Shown here piece by piece: positions 1 through 7,865 of a stretch of DNA of 10,787 nucleotides. A program made the translations under genes and the position numbers. The stretch is from Bacteroidota bacterium (GTDB lineage Bacteria; Bacteroidota; Bacteroidia; Chitinophagales; Chitinophagaceae). Below the pieces are notes generated by a model. That model searched no databases and was not told the origin of the DNA. It worked only from the letters and a program-made list of their open reading frames with translations. The stretch's first letter is position 1. The number at the start of each line of letters is the position of its first letter. The stretch is taken from the NCBI GenBank assembly GCA_023415275.1, contig JAEZLJ010000155.1, positions 1 through 10,787 of the forward strand. Reading direction: 5' to 3'.

Positions 1-227
1 GATGGGGGCGTAGCGATGTACACCAATTCTATACGTTTGTCATCCAACAGGTCTTGGTATTGATTATAGAAGGTAGCAGATAGCTGTTCCGCCAGGTGAT
101 TGCCCGCGACTGTAGATATATCTGATACTGCCAGGATGTTCACTCCATCCACTTCCCGGAATGCCCTGGCTGCAAATGCGGCAAAGCTTCCGGCCCCAAT
201 CATTCCTATATTTAATTCTTTTTCCAA
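1..227 (-). CDS. Gfo/Idh/MocA-family oxidoreductase, N-terminal part (runs off the window)
   Basis: Start of an NAD(P)-dependent sugar or polyol dehydrogenase-type enzyme; 75 complete codons are visible and the C-terminal substrate domain lies outside the window. The Rossmann fold is clear: a first beta strand leading into the nucleotide loop G-A-G-S-F-A (residues 11-16 from the chosen start), a second strand ILAVSD (31-36) ending in the acidic residue expected to contact the cofactor ribose, and VYIATPP (69-75), the family's I-x-TP motif. I chose the TTG at 227..225 because it keeps the residues of the first strand and lies 4 bases after the stop of the upstream gene. The first ATG (203..201) would remove most of that strand. 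Members oxidise or reduce sugars, inositols and related polyols in the cytoplasm; some act in 3-keto-glycoside pathways. Tight spacing suggests co-transcription with the solute-binding protein. Family assignment is firm; substrate is unknown. Confidence 0.88.
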   Translation of the reverse strand, partial: MEKELNIGMIGAGSFAAFAARAFREVDGVNILAVSDISTVAGNHLAEQLSATFYNQYQDLLDDKRIELVYIATPP

Positions 228-231
228 ATGC

Positions 232-1521
232 TTATGGGTTGTGGACTTCTTTACTTAATAAAATATTTACCGCCGCTGCGGCATCATTGATCGCCTTTTC
301 CGGTGTCTTTTTTCCATAGATCACACAAGCCTCATATTCCTGCGAAATGATATCCAATACCTCCACGATCACTTCACAATTATCAATTCCTTTTACATAC
401 GGTACCTGCCTGGCAAATAGCCGCATACCAGGATTTTGATTGAAATAGCTATTGTAAAATGAATCTGTATCCAAAGCTTTCCTGCGAGGTAATTGGCCTG
501 TTACTTCCAATAATTCAAGATCTCCTTCTTTATCTACCAGGGTTTTAATAAACTCCCAGGCGGCAGTAGGGTTTGAGCAGGTATTGAATATGACTATGTT
601 CTTTGGATCTGCGTATGTATAAACAGGCCCGGTATGCCCATCAGGAACTATGGGTGGGAAATAATCATAATCAAATCCACGGTTAGGTATATTATTCAGG
701 TAGGGTATTTCCCAGGGACCGGTCCATTTGGTAGCGATGGTTTGAATCACAAAGGGATCACTGGATGCGGCCATATTTTCCCTGGAGAAATAGTTGTTGG
801 AATAAAGAGACTGTAAAAAACGGAACACCTGAACTGAATATTGATTGTCAAATGCAGCCTTGTTATTTCTAATCAGGGGCATGCCACCCGAAGCAGCCAG
901 GTAGAGTGGGTAATAATTAAACAATCTTTCATACCATATTGCTTTTACGGCCGTGTAGCCAAATCGTTTATCGGTATTTGTATAATGGCTTTTGTATTGG
1001 GCTGCTGCATCCAGGTAAGCTGAATAGGTAAGCGGAAGCTGGTTGATGCCCACTTCCCTGAAAGCCGTTTTATTGTAAATGGTCATGATGGGATTCACTT
1101 TCCATGGCACCTGGTAAATATGTCCATCTGAAGAAGTGATTTCTTTAATTACCGAGCTGTCACACCTTTCTTTAATAAAATCCATAAAGCCCCGGATGGT
1201 ATCCAGTGGTACCAACACGCCTGCATGCGCATACATCTCTACATTGCCCTGCCACATATTGGCATAAATGTCAGGAGTAGATTTGCCTACTACCGCAGCT
1301 AATATCACTTCCTCACTGGACTGACCTTCGGGGATCGGTTGCATATGCACGGGGGTGCCTGTATATTTTACATTCCATTTGCTGGTTATAGCCTGGCACA
1401 ATTTGATCTCCTGGTTGTTGTTCGAACACCAGAATAGCATTTCTGTATGCGACACTCTGTTGTTCCTGCAAGACAGAAATAACAGAATGAGCAGGTAGAA
1501 TAAATATTTGTTTGCAGGCAT
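232..1521 (-). CDS. ABC-type sugar (family 1) extracellular solute-binding lipoprotein
   Basis: Predicted periplasmic lipoprotein of 429 residues that would bind a small solute, probably a sugar or oligosaccharide, for an ABC importer. The N-terminus has a short hydrophobic segment ending in FLSC with the lipidated Cys at residue 18. Family-1 features follow in order: a TPDIYANMWQGN segment (about 83-94) with GVLVPLD after it, the hinge-like IYNKTAFREVGI (about 149-160), KWTGPWEIPYL (about 264-274), and the C-terminal PTAAWEFIKTLVD ... TGQLPRRKAL region. Length is normal for MalE/UgpB-type proteins. ATG at 1521 is preferred; a GTG immediately before it (1524) is also in frame. The residues after the lipidated Cys (RNN) lack the Lys-Asp/Glu export signature, which fits retention on the periplasmic side. 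A terminator lies just upstream and the oxidoreductase gene starts 4 bases downstream. The permease and ATPase are not in the window. Confidence 0.88.
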   Translation of the reverse strand: MPANKYLFYLLILLFLSCRNNRVSHTEMLFWCSNNNQEIKLCQAITSKWNVKYTGTPVHMQPIPEGQSSEEVILAAVVGKSTPDIYANMWQGNVEMYAHAGVLVPLDTIRGFMDFIKERCDSSVIKEITSSDGHIYQVPWKVNPIMTIYNKTAFREVGINQLPLTYSAYLDAAAQYKSHYTNTDKRFGYTAVKAIWYERLFNYYPLYLAASGGMPLIRNNKAAFDNQYSVQVFRFLQSLYSNNYFSRENMAASSDPFVIQTIATKWTGPWEIPYLNNIPNRGFDYDYFPPIVPDGHTGPVYTYADPKNIVIFNTCSNPTAAWEFIKTLVDKEGDLELLEVTGQLPRRKALDTDSFYNSYFNQNPGMRLFARQVPYVKGIDNCEVIVEVLDIISQEYEACVIYGKKTPEKAINDAAAAVNILLSKEVHNP

Positions 1522-1550
1522 CACCAGTAAATATGGTTAGAAAGTTTTGT

Positions 1551-1587
1551 AAAAAGAACCCCGCAGCTCAACTGCGAGGTTCTTTTT
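1551..1587 (-). terminator. Strong intrinsic terminator between the LamG lipoprotein gene and the solute-binding protein gene
   Basis: Two 16-base arms (1551-1566 and 1572-1587) pair at 15 of 16 positions around a 5-base loop (1567-1571). The single mismatch is C1561 with A1577. Read on the minus strand, a GC-rich stem centre is flanked by an A-tract before and a five-T tract after, the classic intrinsic form. The structure is symmetrical and could also stop plus-strand transcripts, but no plus-strand gene is seen. It starts 33 bases after the LamG stop and ends about 30 bases before the next start, so it should end or attenuate the susCD transcript. Confidence 0.9.
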
Positions 1588-1620
1588 CGTTTAACAATTA
1601 TACCTATACTACAAGGCTGA

Positions 1621-2697
1621 TCATAAAGTTTTCTGGTTGTTGTAAATAGATTTCACCTGTGTGGCATCCAGTGCTACATTGTAAAACATTACATCATCCA
1701 GTTCTCCTGTCCAGAAACCTCCCCATGCCACCTGGAAATCATCATCTACTGTATGATATTTGCTGGTAGGCAAATCCTGTCCAATAACAAAATTCATTGG
1801 ATTGGGTAAAGTTATCGGGGTATAAGGCGTGTTATCCCATGATTTAACAAGATCACCGTTTACATAAAAATTCATTTGACCTGCCTTGTAGGTAACCACC
1901 CCATGATACCAGGTTTCATTATCCATTACTGCTGTTTCATCATCCCTGTCATATATAGTTGTATCTGTACCATTGTTTGCTTTAATAGTGAAGAAAAGCT
2001 TATTTGCAGATTGTAACTGAAACTTATATCCATTCCAACGGTTTAAGGCAACCATTGTATATGTATCTGTATTTACTGTTCTTCCATCTACTGTCTTCCT
2101 GAACCATAAGGAGATCGTTAATTGTTGAGGGTTAAGTGCTGTACTGTAAGGCACTTCTATATTACCGCCCTTATCAAAGTGGTAAGCCATATTAGCGCGA
2201 CCAAAACGGTCAGTAGTCAATGTAGGCATACCAGCACCAAAATAAGCATGGCCTGCAGTCAATACGCCATTATTTCCTTTGCCTGAAGAATCTGCAGGAT
2301 TGCCATTCATTTTCCAGAAACCTATCAGGTTGGCCGAGGCTATTTCTTTGATCAGGTGTGTTTTGAAAGTATCCATAGCTGCCTGCAACTGCGCCAGGGC
2401 ATTAGTTACAGCAGTTTGAGTGGCACTGGCATCGGCCAACACTGCCTTGGCAGCATTCAACACGGTTTGAAAGCTGGCTTTTGCTCCTGCTTCATACTGG
2501 CCAGGCTTCGTGCCTTCTACTGCCCCATCATATAAGGCCTGGGCCTCGGTTACTTTGGCCTGCAGGGCGGTCTTGTCTGCCGGTGTTGGAGCAGGGGTTG
2601 ATGAATCTTTCTTGCAGGATGCAAGCACCAGCACAAACGTCAAGCTTAATAATACCAGTTTTTGAAAAAAGGCATTATTGATTTTTGGTAATAGCAT
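1621..2697 (-). CDS. Lipoprotein with FIVAR-like helical region and LamG/concanavalin-like domain (probable surface glycan-binding protein)
   Basis: Predicted exported lipoprotein of 358 residues placed directly after SusD, where PULs usually encode SusE/SusF-like surface glycan-binding proteins. Residues 1-28 form a lipoprotein signal with lipobox VLASC (Cys28), followed by KKDSS, resembling Bacteroidota surface-export signals. Residues about 40-115 are Ala-rich and helical with a G-x-Y-x-A-G loop, matching the FIVAR pattern, probably a spacer or binding module. Residues about 122-355 match LamG/Laminin_G_3: the DSSGKGNNG loop (136-144), ISLWFR (195-200), WYHGVVTY (263-270), FYVNG (277-281), and GELDDVMFYN (331-340). 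These domains are concanavalin-like beta sandwiches that often bind glycans; no catalytic acid pair typical of a hydrolase is recognised. The start is the first ATG, 41 bases after the susD stop. Glycan binding is inferred from position and fold. Confidence 0.85.
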   Translation of the reverse strand: MLLPKINNAFFQKLVLLSLTFVLVLASCKKDSSTPAPTPADKTALQAKVTEAQALYDGAVEGTKPGQYEAGAKASFQTVLNAAKAVLADASATQTAVTNALAQLQAAMDTFKTHLIKEIASANLIGFWKMNGNPADSSGKGNNGVLTAGHAYFGAGMPTLTTDRFGRANMAYHFDKGGNIEVPYSTALNPQQLTISLWFRKTVDGRTVNTDTYTMVALNRWNGYKFQLQSANKLFFTIKANNGTDTTIYDRDDETAVMDNETWYHGVVTYKAGQMNFYVNGDLVKSWDNTPYTPITLPNPMNFVIGQDLPTSKYHTVDDDFQVAWGGFWTGELDDVMFYNVALDATQVKSIYNNQKTL

Positions 2698-2738
2698 AAT
2701 GTATTTAATTTTTGTTGTGAAAAAATGAACTGTTTATA

Positions 2739-4253
2739 TTAATAATGAAGCGCCTTGTTTCTGTCCCTCTCACTCTGTGGAATAGGAAAGTGCTTGTTGA
2801 TGGCATAATTGAAATCCGGCCTGTCCTGGAGGGCTTGTTTGGCATAATCCTCACCCCAGCGTATCAGGTCAAAATAGCGGTGGAATTCAAAACCCAGCTC
2901 CACCCTTCTTTCATGCTGTATGGCTTTTCGCACAGTGGCCTGGTCGGTACTTTGAATATCTGGTAACAGGTTATCAGGAATATCCGGATATCCAGGAAGT
3001 GTATTATCATACATATAACTTTCCCTGGCCCTCTTGCGCACCTGGTTCAGTGGTACCAATGCTTCTGCAGTGCGGCCCGATTCATTGAGCGCCTCGGCAT
3101 ACCAAAGCAATACATCTGCATACCGGATGGCTATGTAGTCAATACTGGCGTCTCCTTTCAGGGGTTTGGGTATCTCTGATAAAGGTTGCTGGTGCTTTTT
3201 AGTCAGGTAGCCCGTTTCCGGCGACCAGTCCTTACTGAATATTTCACCATTGTACCAGGGCATGGTATCCCTTCCTACTGTATAATCAAGTCTTGGATCA
3301 TACACACCATTGGCTGTTATTTCAAACTCGTTGACAAAACTCTGTGTTGGCGCATTAAAGAAATAGCCACCATCTACCTGCGGAGCAAAGTATTGATTAA
3401 GCTGGTTACCCGTTTGTGGATCCTGGCCTGTCAGGTGCTGTATCTCGAATATAGATTCAGGATTGGCATTGTTCTTATAATTGGCATTGAAGTTTCGGCT
3501 ATATACCTGGTTCAGGCTGTACAAATTGCTATTGATCACCTTCGCGGCAGTAGTAGCAGCCAGGTCCCATTTGCCCTGGAACAGGTAAGCCTTGGCCAGC
3601 AAAGCGGTAGCCGCTCCTTTGGTAACCCTGCCTACATCTGCACCCGAATATTTATCAGGCAATCGTGTAGCGGCATCGGCCAGGTCAGCTTCGATCACAT
3701 TTTGAAAAATATCCGCAACGGGTGATTGTGTGATCTGCAGTTCAGCTGCATTCTTAGGCTCCAGTATTACAGGCACATCGCCAAAAATGTTCACCAGGGT
3801 AAAATAATACCATGCTCTTAAGAACCTGGCTTCCCCGAGTATCCTTGACTGCAAGGCGGCATCCATGCTGATAGATGGCACCTTAGCCAGCACAATATTG
3901 CAACGGGTGATGCCTTCATATAATAATCCCCACATAGCTTCCAGGTTGCCATTGATAGGTGTTACGTTGAATTTGTCTATCAATTCTATATCGGCCTGGT
4001 CGCCGGCAATGCCACCCTTCACCGCATCGTCAGAGGCTACATCCCCAAACACCCATAGCCTGTTGTTGTTGGCATTGGTAAATGCCAATGGCTGGTAAGC
4101 TGCATTGATAGCCAGTATAGCCTGTGCCTGCGTCTTATAAAACTGGCTTTCAGGATAATCTCCTACAATCTCCTTCGTGATGAATTTTTTACAACCGGTG
4201 TTAGGCAGGTAGACTGCCATAATGAAAAGAACCGGGATGATATATTTTTTCAT
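2739..4253 (-). CDS. susD: RagB/SusD-family outer-membrane nutrient-binding lipoprotein
   Basis: Surface lipoprotein of 504 residues that caps the SusC barrel and captures substrate for import. The signal ends at N-T-G-C with lipidated Cys21, followed by KKF as is common in SusD proteins. Recognisable blocks in order are the N-terminal helices with SQFYKTQAQA (36-45), RILGEARFLRAWYYF (137-151) with NIFGDVP (155-161), VTKGAATALLAKAYL (210-224) of the TPR-like scaffold, the C-terminal IAIRYADVLLWYAEALN (374-390), NQVRKRAR (403-410), and RRVELGFEFHRYFDLIRWG (449-467). The end has FPIPQSE (489-495) but then a short divergent tail instead of the usual NPGY-type ending. ATG at 4253 is chosen; an in-frame TTG at 4262 would add three residues ahead of the signal. 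It follows susC after 50 bases. The name is by family; the glycan cannot be predicted. Confidence 0.95.
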   Translation of the reverse strand: MKKYIIPVLFIMAVYLPNTGCKKFITKEIVGDYPESQFYKTQAQAILAINAAYQPLAFTNANNNRLWVFGDVASDDAVKGGIAGDQADIELIDKFNVTPINGNLEAMWGLLYEGITRCNIVLAKVPSISMDAALQSRILGEARFLRAWYYFTLVNIFGDVPVILEPKNAAELQITQSPVADIFQNVIEADLADAATRLPDKYSGADVGRVTKGAATALLAKAYLFQGKWDLAATTAAKVINSNLYSLNQVYSRNFNANYKNNANPESIFEIQHLTGQDPQTGNQLNQYFAPQVDGGYFFNAPTQSFVNEFEITANGVYDPRLDYTVGRDTMPWYNGEIFSKDWSPETGYLTKKHQQPLSEIPKPLKGDASIDYIAIRYADVLLWYAEALNESGRTAEALVPLNQVRKRARESYMYDNTLPGYPDIPDNLLPDIQSTDQATVRKAIQHERRVELGFEFHRYFDLIRWGEDYAKQALQDRPDFNYAINKHFPIPQSERDRNKALHY

Positions 4254-4279
4254 ATGAAGCAATTCGTTTTTATTAATAA

Positions 4280-4297
4280 CAATGCACTATTGCATTG
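4280..4297 (-). repeat. Inverted repeat (7-bp stem, 4-base loop) between susC and susD
   Basis: Perfect 7-base arms CAATGCA and TGCATTG (4280-4286, 4291-4297) flank a 4-base loop. The element starts 6 bases after the susC stop. No T-tract follows on the minus strand, so it is not a good terminator. It could be an RNA processing or stability element adjusting SusD relative to SusC, or chance. The structure is visible; any role is inference. Confidence 0.45.
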
Positions 4298-4303
4298 CAT
4301 GTA

Positions 4304-7300
4304 TCAGAAATTCAGATTGATGCCTGCTATAAAGCTCCTCGCACTTGGATAGGTGCCCCAGTCTATACCTGCGGCTACATCTCCCCGGTATTTCTCTGCA
4401 TTCAGGTTATCACTGGTATTCATCTCGGGATCCAAACCTGTGTAATTGGTAAGTGTCCACAGGTTCAAACCTGTTACGTAGATCCTTAAATTCTTAATGC
4501 GCCATCTGTTCACCAGCTTCTGAGGAAGGTTATAACCTATTTGCAGGTTCTTCAATCGCAGGTAGGAGCCATCTTCCAAAAAGCGGCTGGATGGTGTTTT
4601 GTTATTAGCAGAGCCCAGCCATGATACCCGGGGCATGGTATTGCTGGAGCCTTTGCCCGTCCAGCGTTCATCATATACCCTTTGCGTTACATTAAATGCC
4701 CTGTAAAAACCCTCAATGTCCTGGTTCACCTGCAAGTACAGTTTATTGCCATAGACACCCTGGAAGAATACAGACAGGTCGAAATTGGAATATTGCAAAT
4801 TGCCAGTAAAGCCATAGGTGTATTTAGGAATGGCACTGCCTAAGAATGTCCTATCCTTTTCATTGATAAATCCATCGCCATTCACATCCCTGAACTTTAC
4901 ATCTCCCGGCCGGATGTTATTACCCTGGTAGGCACTGGAAATAATGTCCGACTGGTCCTGGAAGATGCCTTCCATCTGGTATAAGTAGAAAGAGCCTATA
5001 GGTTGGCCAACAGTCGTCAGCGTGGCATAGATACCATTGTCAATTCTTCCGCCCGGAATGGGTTCCCCATTGCTCAGTGAAAGCACTTTGTTGGACAGCG
5101 TGGCAGCATTGACATTGAGGTTGTATTTTAATTTATTGCTGTTATTGGCATAATTCAGTTCCACCTCCAGTCCCCGGTTCTCTACCTCACCAGCATTCAC
5201 AAAAGGAGTGGAGGCACTGCCCCCGATCAGGGGTAGTGGAATGGGTATCAGCATGTCGGAGGTCCTTTTCACAAAATAGTCCACGATCACGCTTAGTTTA
5301 TCCTGCCAAAGACCAAGGTCCAGTCCTGCATCTGCCTGTTTGGAAGATTCCCATTTTACCTTGTCATTGCCTCTGGTAGATACCGTATAGCCAGGATTAC
5401 TGGTGGGCGTTTCTCCAAAAACAGTATTATAACCACGGCCAATAATAGACGCAAAAGCATAGTTGCCTATATCCTGGTTGCCCAATTGTCCGTAGCTGCC
5501 CCTCAGCTTGATCTTTGAAAAGAAGGGCAGGAGGTCCTGCGCCCATTTTTCATTGTGAATGTTCCATCCGAAAGAACCTGAATAAAAATTACCATACTTA
5601 TTGTTCTCTCCAAACCTGGATGAACCATCCCGGCGGGCGTTTACAGAAAACAGGTATTTATTCTGGTAGCTGTAATTGATATTGCCGAATATGGAAAACA
5701 ACGACCATTCCTGCTGTCCTTCAAATACAGTCTTTGAAAGACTCAGGCCATTGTTCAGGTACCTGAGGCTGGGAATCTGGTCTGGAAATGTATTATCCGA
5801 AGCTCCATGTATTTTGGTCTGGTTGGTAATGGCTTCCGTTCCAATCACCGCATTAAAATTGTGCACCTGGCGGAATACATTATTATACCGCAGGGTATTA
5901 TTCCATACCAGGTTGAAATTGGTGGCTGTGCTTTGCGATAGCCTGTTTGGGCTGTTGATGCGCAGGTTGGTGCCATAGTTCTCATCAAAGCGTTTATTAT
6001 TGGTAATGATCGCATCGAGGCCGCCATCTGTTCTGAACCGTATATTACTGGTGACCTTGTATTCTGCGTTCAGGTTGGTAAATACCCTGTACTGTTTCTC
6101 CTTATTATCTGTTTTGTTGGCCAGTGCCACAGGATTGTATCCATCTCCAAAAAAGTTGGGGTAGGCTGGAAGATCAGAATATACTCCCACACTGTCATAT
6201 ACCGGTATGGCAGGCGTACGAAACAGGGCATACCTTATCACACTGCCACCATTACCTCCATAGCCATCGCCCGAGCTGCCTATGCGGTTTCTGTTGGAAT
6301 AAGATAGGTTGATACTGTTGCCAAGCGATAACCTGTCAGTGAGGTTGAGATTCAATTTAGAAAGTAGTGAATATCGCTCATACCATGAGTTCAGGATGAT
6401 ACCATTCTGTTTGGAATAGTTGCCTGAAATATAATACAGGGTCTTGTCATTGCCCCCGCTTACTGACAACTGGTGGTTTTGTATCGGTGCCGTGCGGAAG
6501 ATCTCATCCAGCCAGTCGGTATTGGCCATAGGCATATCCGCTGGTATAGGTTTTCTCTTTAACGCAGGATTGGTGATTTCGGCATTGTCATTATTCACTG
6601 CTTCATTATAAATCTCTACATATTGTTTGGTATTGAGCATCTTGGGCAGGTCGCCATGCACCTGCACACCTGCATACCCTGAATAGTTGAATTGGGGTGT
6701 TCCTCTTTTACCGGCCTTGGTAGTGATCAGGATCACACCATTGGAAGCTCTTGCACCATATATCGCTGCAGAAGATGCATCCTTCAATACCACCAGCGAC
6801 TCTATATCATTAGGTGAAAGAAAATTGATCCCGTCCTTGGTAGGTACTCCATCTATAATGAACAATGGATTGTTATCGTTAATGGTGCCTACACCTCTCA
6901 CTCTTACTACTACTCCTTCGCCGGGCTGCCCGGTATTCTGGGTAATGCGAACCCCCGGGGCTTTGCCTTGCAATGCCTGGTCCACATTCAATACGGGCAA
7001 CTTGGCCATGCCTCCTACATTTACTACAGACACTGCACCGGAAAGGTCAGAGCGCCGGCGGGCCTGGTAGCCTACCACCACTATCTGCACATCATCCATT
7101 TTATTTTCACTCTTAAGCAGGGTAATGTTTATCATGTCATTTTCCCGGGCCGTAACCGTTTGTGTTTGAAAACCCACAAAGGATATTTCAATAGCAGCAT
7201 TTTCATTAACACCTTTCAGGCTGAAAAAACCATTGGCATCGGTGGTGGTTCCGATGCTGGTGCCTTTTACTTTTACAGAGGCCCCCGACAGGGCGTTACC

Positions 7301-7741
7301 CTGGTCGTCTGTTACCTTACCTGAAATATCTATAGGTGGGGGCAGATTTCGTGCGGCTGACGTTTCCACGTTGGGGCCTTTCACCCGGGGTTTGATCACT
7401 ATCGTCTTGTCAAGGATTAGATAAGTAAGATCTGTACCCTTCAGGCAGATCTCTAAAGCCTGCTCCAGGGTAGCATTCCTTACCTGCACCGATACCTTGC
7501 CTGCTTTTTCTAAAAGCTCGTAAGTGCAGAGAAAGTCATAACCGGTTTGTTTTTGAATTTCCCTGAAAACTTTTTGTAGCGGTACATTCTTTTCAGAGAG
7601 GGTGATAGGGGTATCTGTTCTTTTCGCACTTACCTGCAGGCATAGCAGGAGCAAAGCAGTGAAAAAAGCACCAGGCAGTCCGAAGGTGACAAATGATAAC
7701 CTTCCCTGATGGCATGACCTGGAAAATGTCTTTAACAGCAT
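4304..7741 (-). CDS. susC: SusC/RagA-family TonB-dependent outer-membrane transporter with N-terminal STN signalling domain
   Basis: Outer-membrane beta-barrel importer of 1145 residues, powered by TonB/ExbBD and partnered with SusD. Domains in order: a signal peptide with hydrophobic core about 22-37 and likely cleavage after VSA (about 39); an STN domain about 46-118 (NVPLQKVFREI, TLEQALEICL); a carboxypeptidase-regulatory-like domain about 138-208 (ISGKVTDDQGNALSGASVKVKG); a TonB-box-like DDVQIVVVGY (216-225); the plug about 228-345 with ALQGKAPGVRI, the NPLFIIDGVPT block and LKDASSAAIYGARASNGVI; then the barrel, ending in a C-terminal Phe as expected for BAM-dependent folding. STN is the part that contacts FecR-type anti-sigma factors, so this protein is both transporter and sensor. 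Length suits an STN-containing SusC. The ATG at 7741 is followed directly by the signal peptide. The fecR gene ends 124 bases upstream. Confidence 0.96.
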   Translation of the reverse strand: MLLKTFSRSCHQGRLSFVTFGLPGAFFTALLLLCLQVSAKRTDTPITLSEKNVPLQKVFREIQKQTGYDFLCTYELLEKAGKVSVQVRNATLEQALEICLKGTDLTYLILDKTIVIKPRVKGPNVETSAARNLPPPIDISGKVTDDQGNALSGASVKVKGTSIGTTTDANGFFSLKGVNENAAIEISFVGFQTQTVTARENDMINITLLKSENKMDDVQIVVVGYQARRRSDLSGAVSVVNVGGMAKLPVLNVDQALQGKAPGVRITQNTGQPGEGVVVRVRGVGTINDNNPLFIIDGVPTKDGINFLSPNDIESLVVLKDASSAAIYGARASNGVILITTKAGKRGTPQFNYSGYAGVQVHGDLPKMLNTKQYVEIYNEAVNNDNAEITNPALKRKPIPADMPMANTDWLDEIFRTAPIQNHQLSVSGGNDKTLYYISGNYSKQNGIILNSWYERYSLLSKLNLNLTDRLSLGNSINLSYSNRNRIGSSGDGYGGNGGSVIRYALFRTPAIPVYDSVGVYSDLPAYPNFFGDGYNPVALANKTDNKEKQYRVFTNLNAEYKVTSNIRFRTDGGLDAIITNNKRFDENYGTNLRINSPNRLSQSTATNFNLVWNNTLRYNNVFRQVHNFNAVIGTEAITNQTKIHGASDNTFPDQIPSLRYLNNGLSLSKTVFEGQQEWSLFSIFGNINYSYQNKYLFSVNARRDGSSRFGENNKYGNFYSGSFGWNIHNEKWAQDLLPFFSKIKLRGSYGQLGNQDIGNYAFASIIGRGYNTVFGETPTSNPGYTVSTRGNDKVKWESSKQADAGLDLGLWQDKLSVIVDYFVKRTSDMLIPIPLPLIGGSASTPFVNAGEVENRGLEVELNYANNSNKLKYNLNVNAATLSNKVLSLSNGEPIPGGRIDNGIYATLTTVGQPIGSFYLYQMEGIFQDQSDIISSAYQGNNIRPGDVKFRDVNGDGFINEKDRTFLGSAIPKYTYGFTGNLQYSNFDLSVFFQGVYGNKLYLQVNQDIEGFYRAFNVTQRVYDERWTGKGSSNTMPRVSWLGSANNKTPSSRFLEDGSYLRLKNLQIGYNLPQKLVNRWRIKNLRIYVTGLNLWTLTNYTGLDPEMNTSDNLNAEKYRGDVAAGIDWGTYPSARSFIAGINLNF

Positions 7742-7834
7742 AGCATCGTTTTAGTCTGGTGAATAATAGCAGTCAGAACTATGATATTGGATACCGGCGT
7801 TTAATAGGGTAAGACTTATTCTTTAGTATGATGG

Positions 7835-7849
7835 GGTCTGTTACAGACC
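7835..7849. repeat. Palindrome GGTCTG-TTA-CAGACC in the fecR-susC intergenic region
   Basis: Perfect 6-base arms separated by 3 bases, centred 24 bases past the fecR stop and about 100 bases before the susC start. No T-tract follows on the minus strand, which argues against a terminator. A short spacer and its place ahead of susC allow an operator half-site pair or an RNA hairpin at the fecR 3' end. The structure is visible; the function is unproven. Confidence 0.4.
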
Positions 7850-7865
7850 ATATATTGGACTTTTG

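Noticed and set aside
3186..3725. Plus-strand open frame of 179 codons opposite susD
   Set aside because: It lies fully antisense to a well-conserved SusD gene and its translation shows no domain pattern, signal or plausible start context.
5676..7070. Plus-strand frames and a nested minus-strand frame (5845-6027) within susC
   Set aside because: They overlap conserved plug and barrel sequence of SusC in other frames and have no independent support.
7835..7849. Terminator after fecR
   Set aside because: The palindrome has only 6-bp arms and no T-tract on the minus strand.
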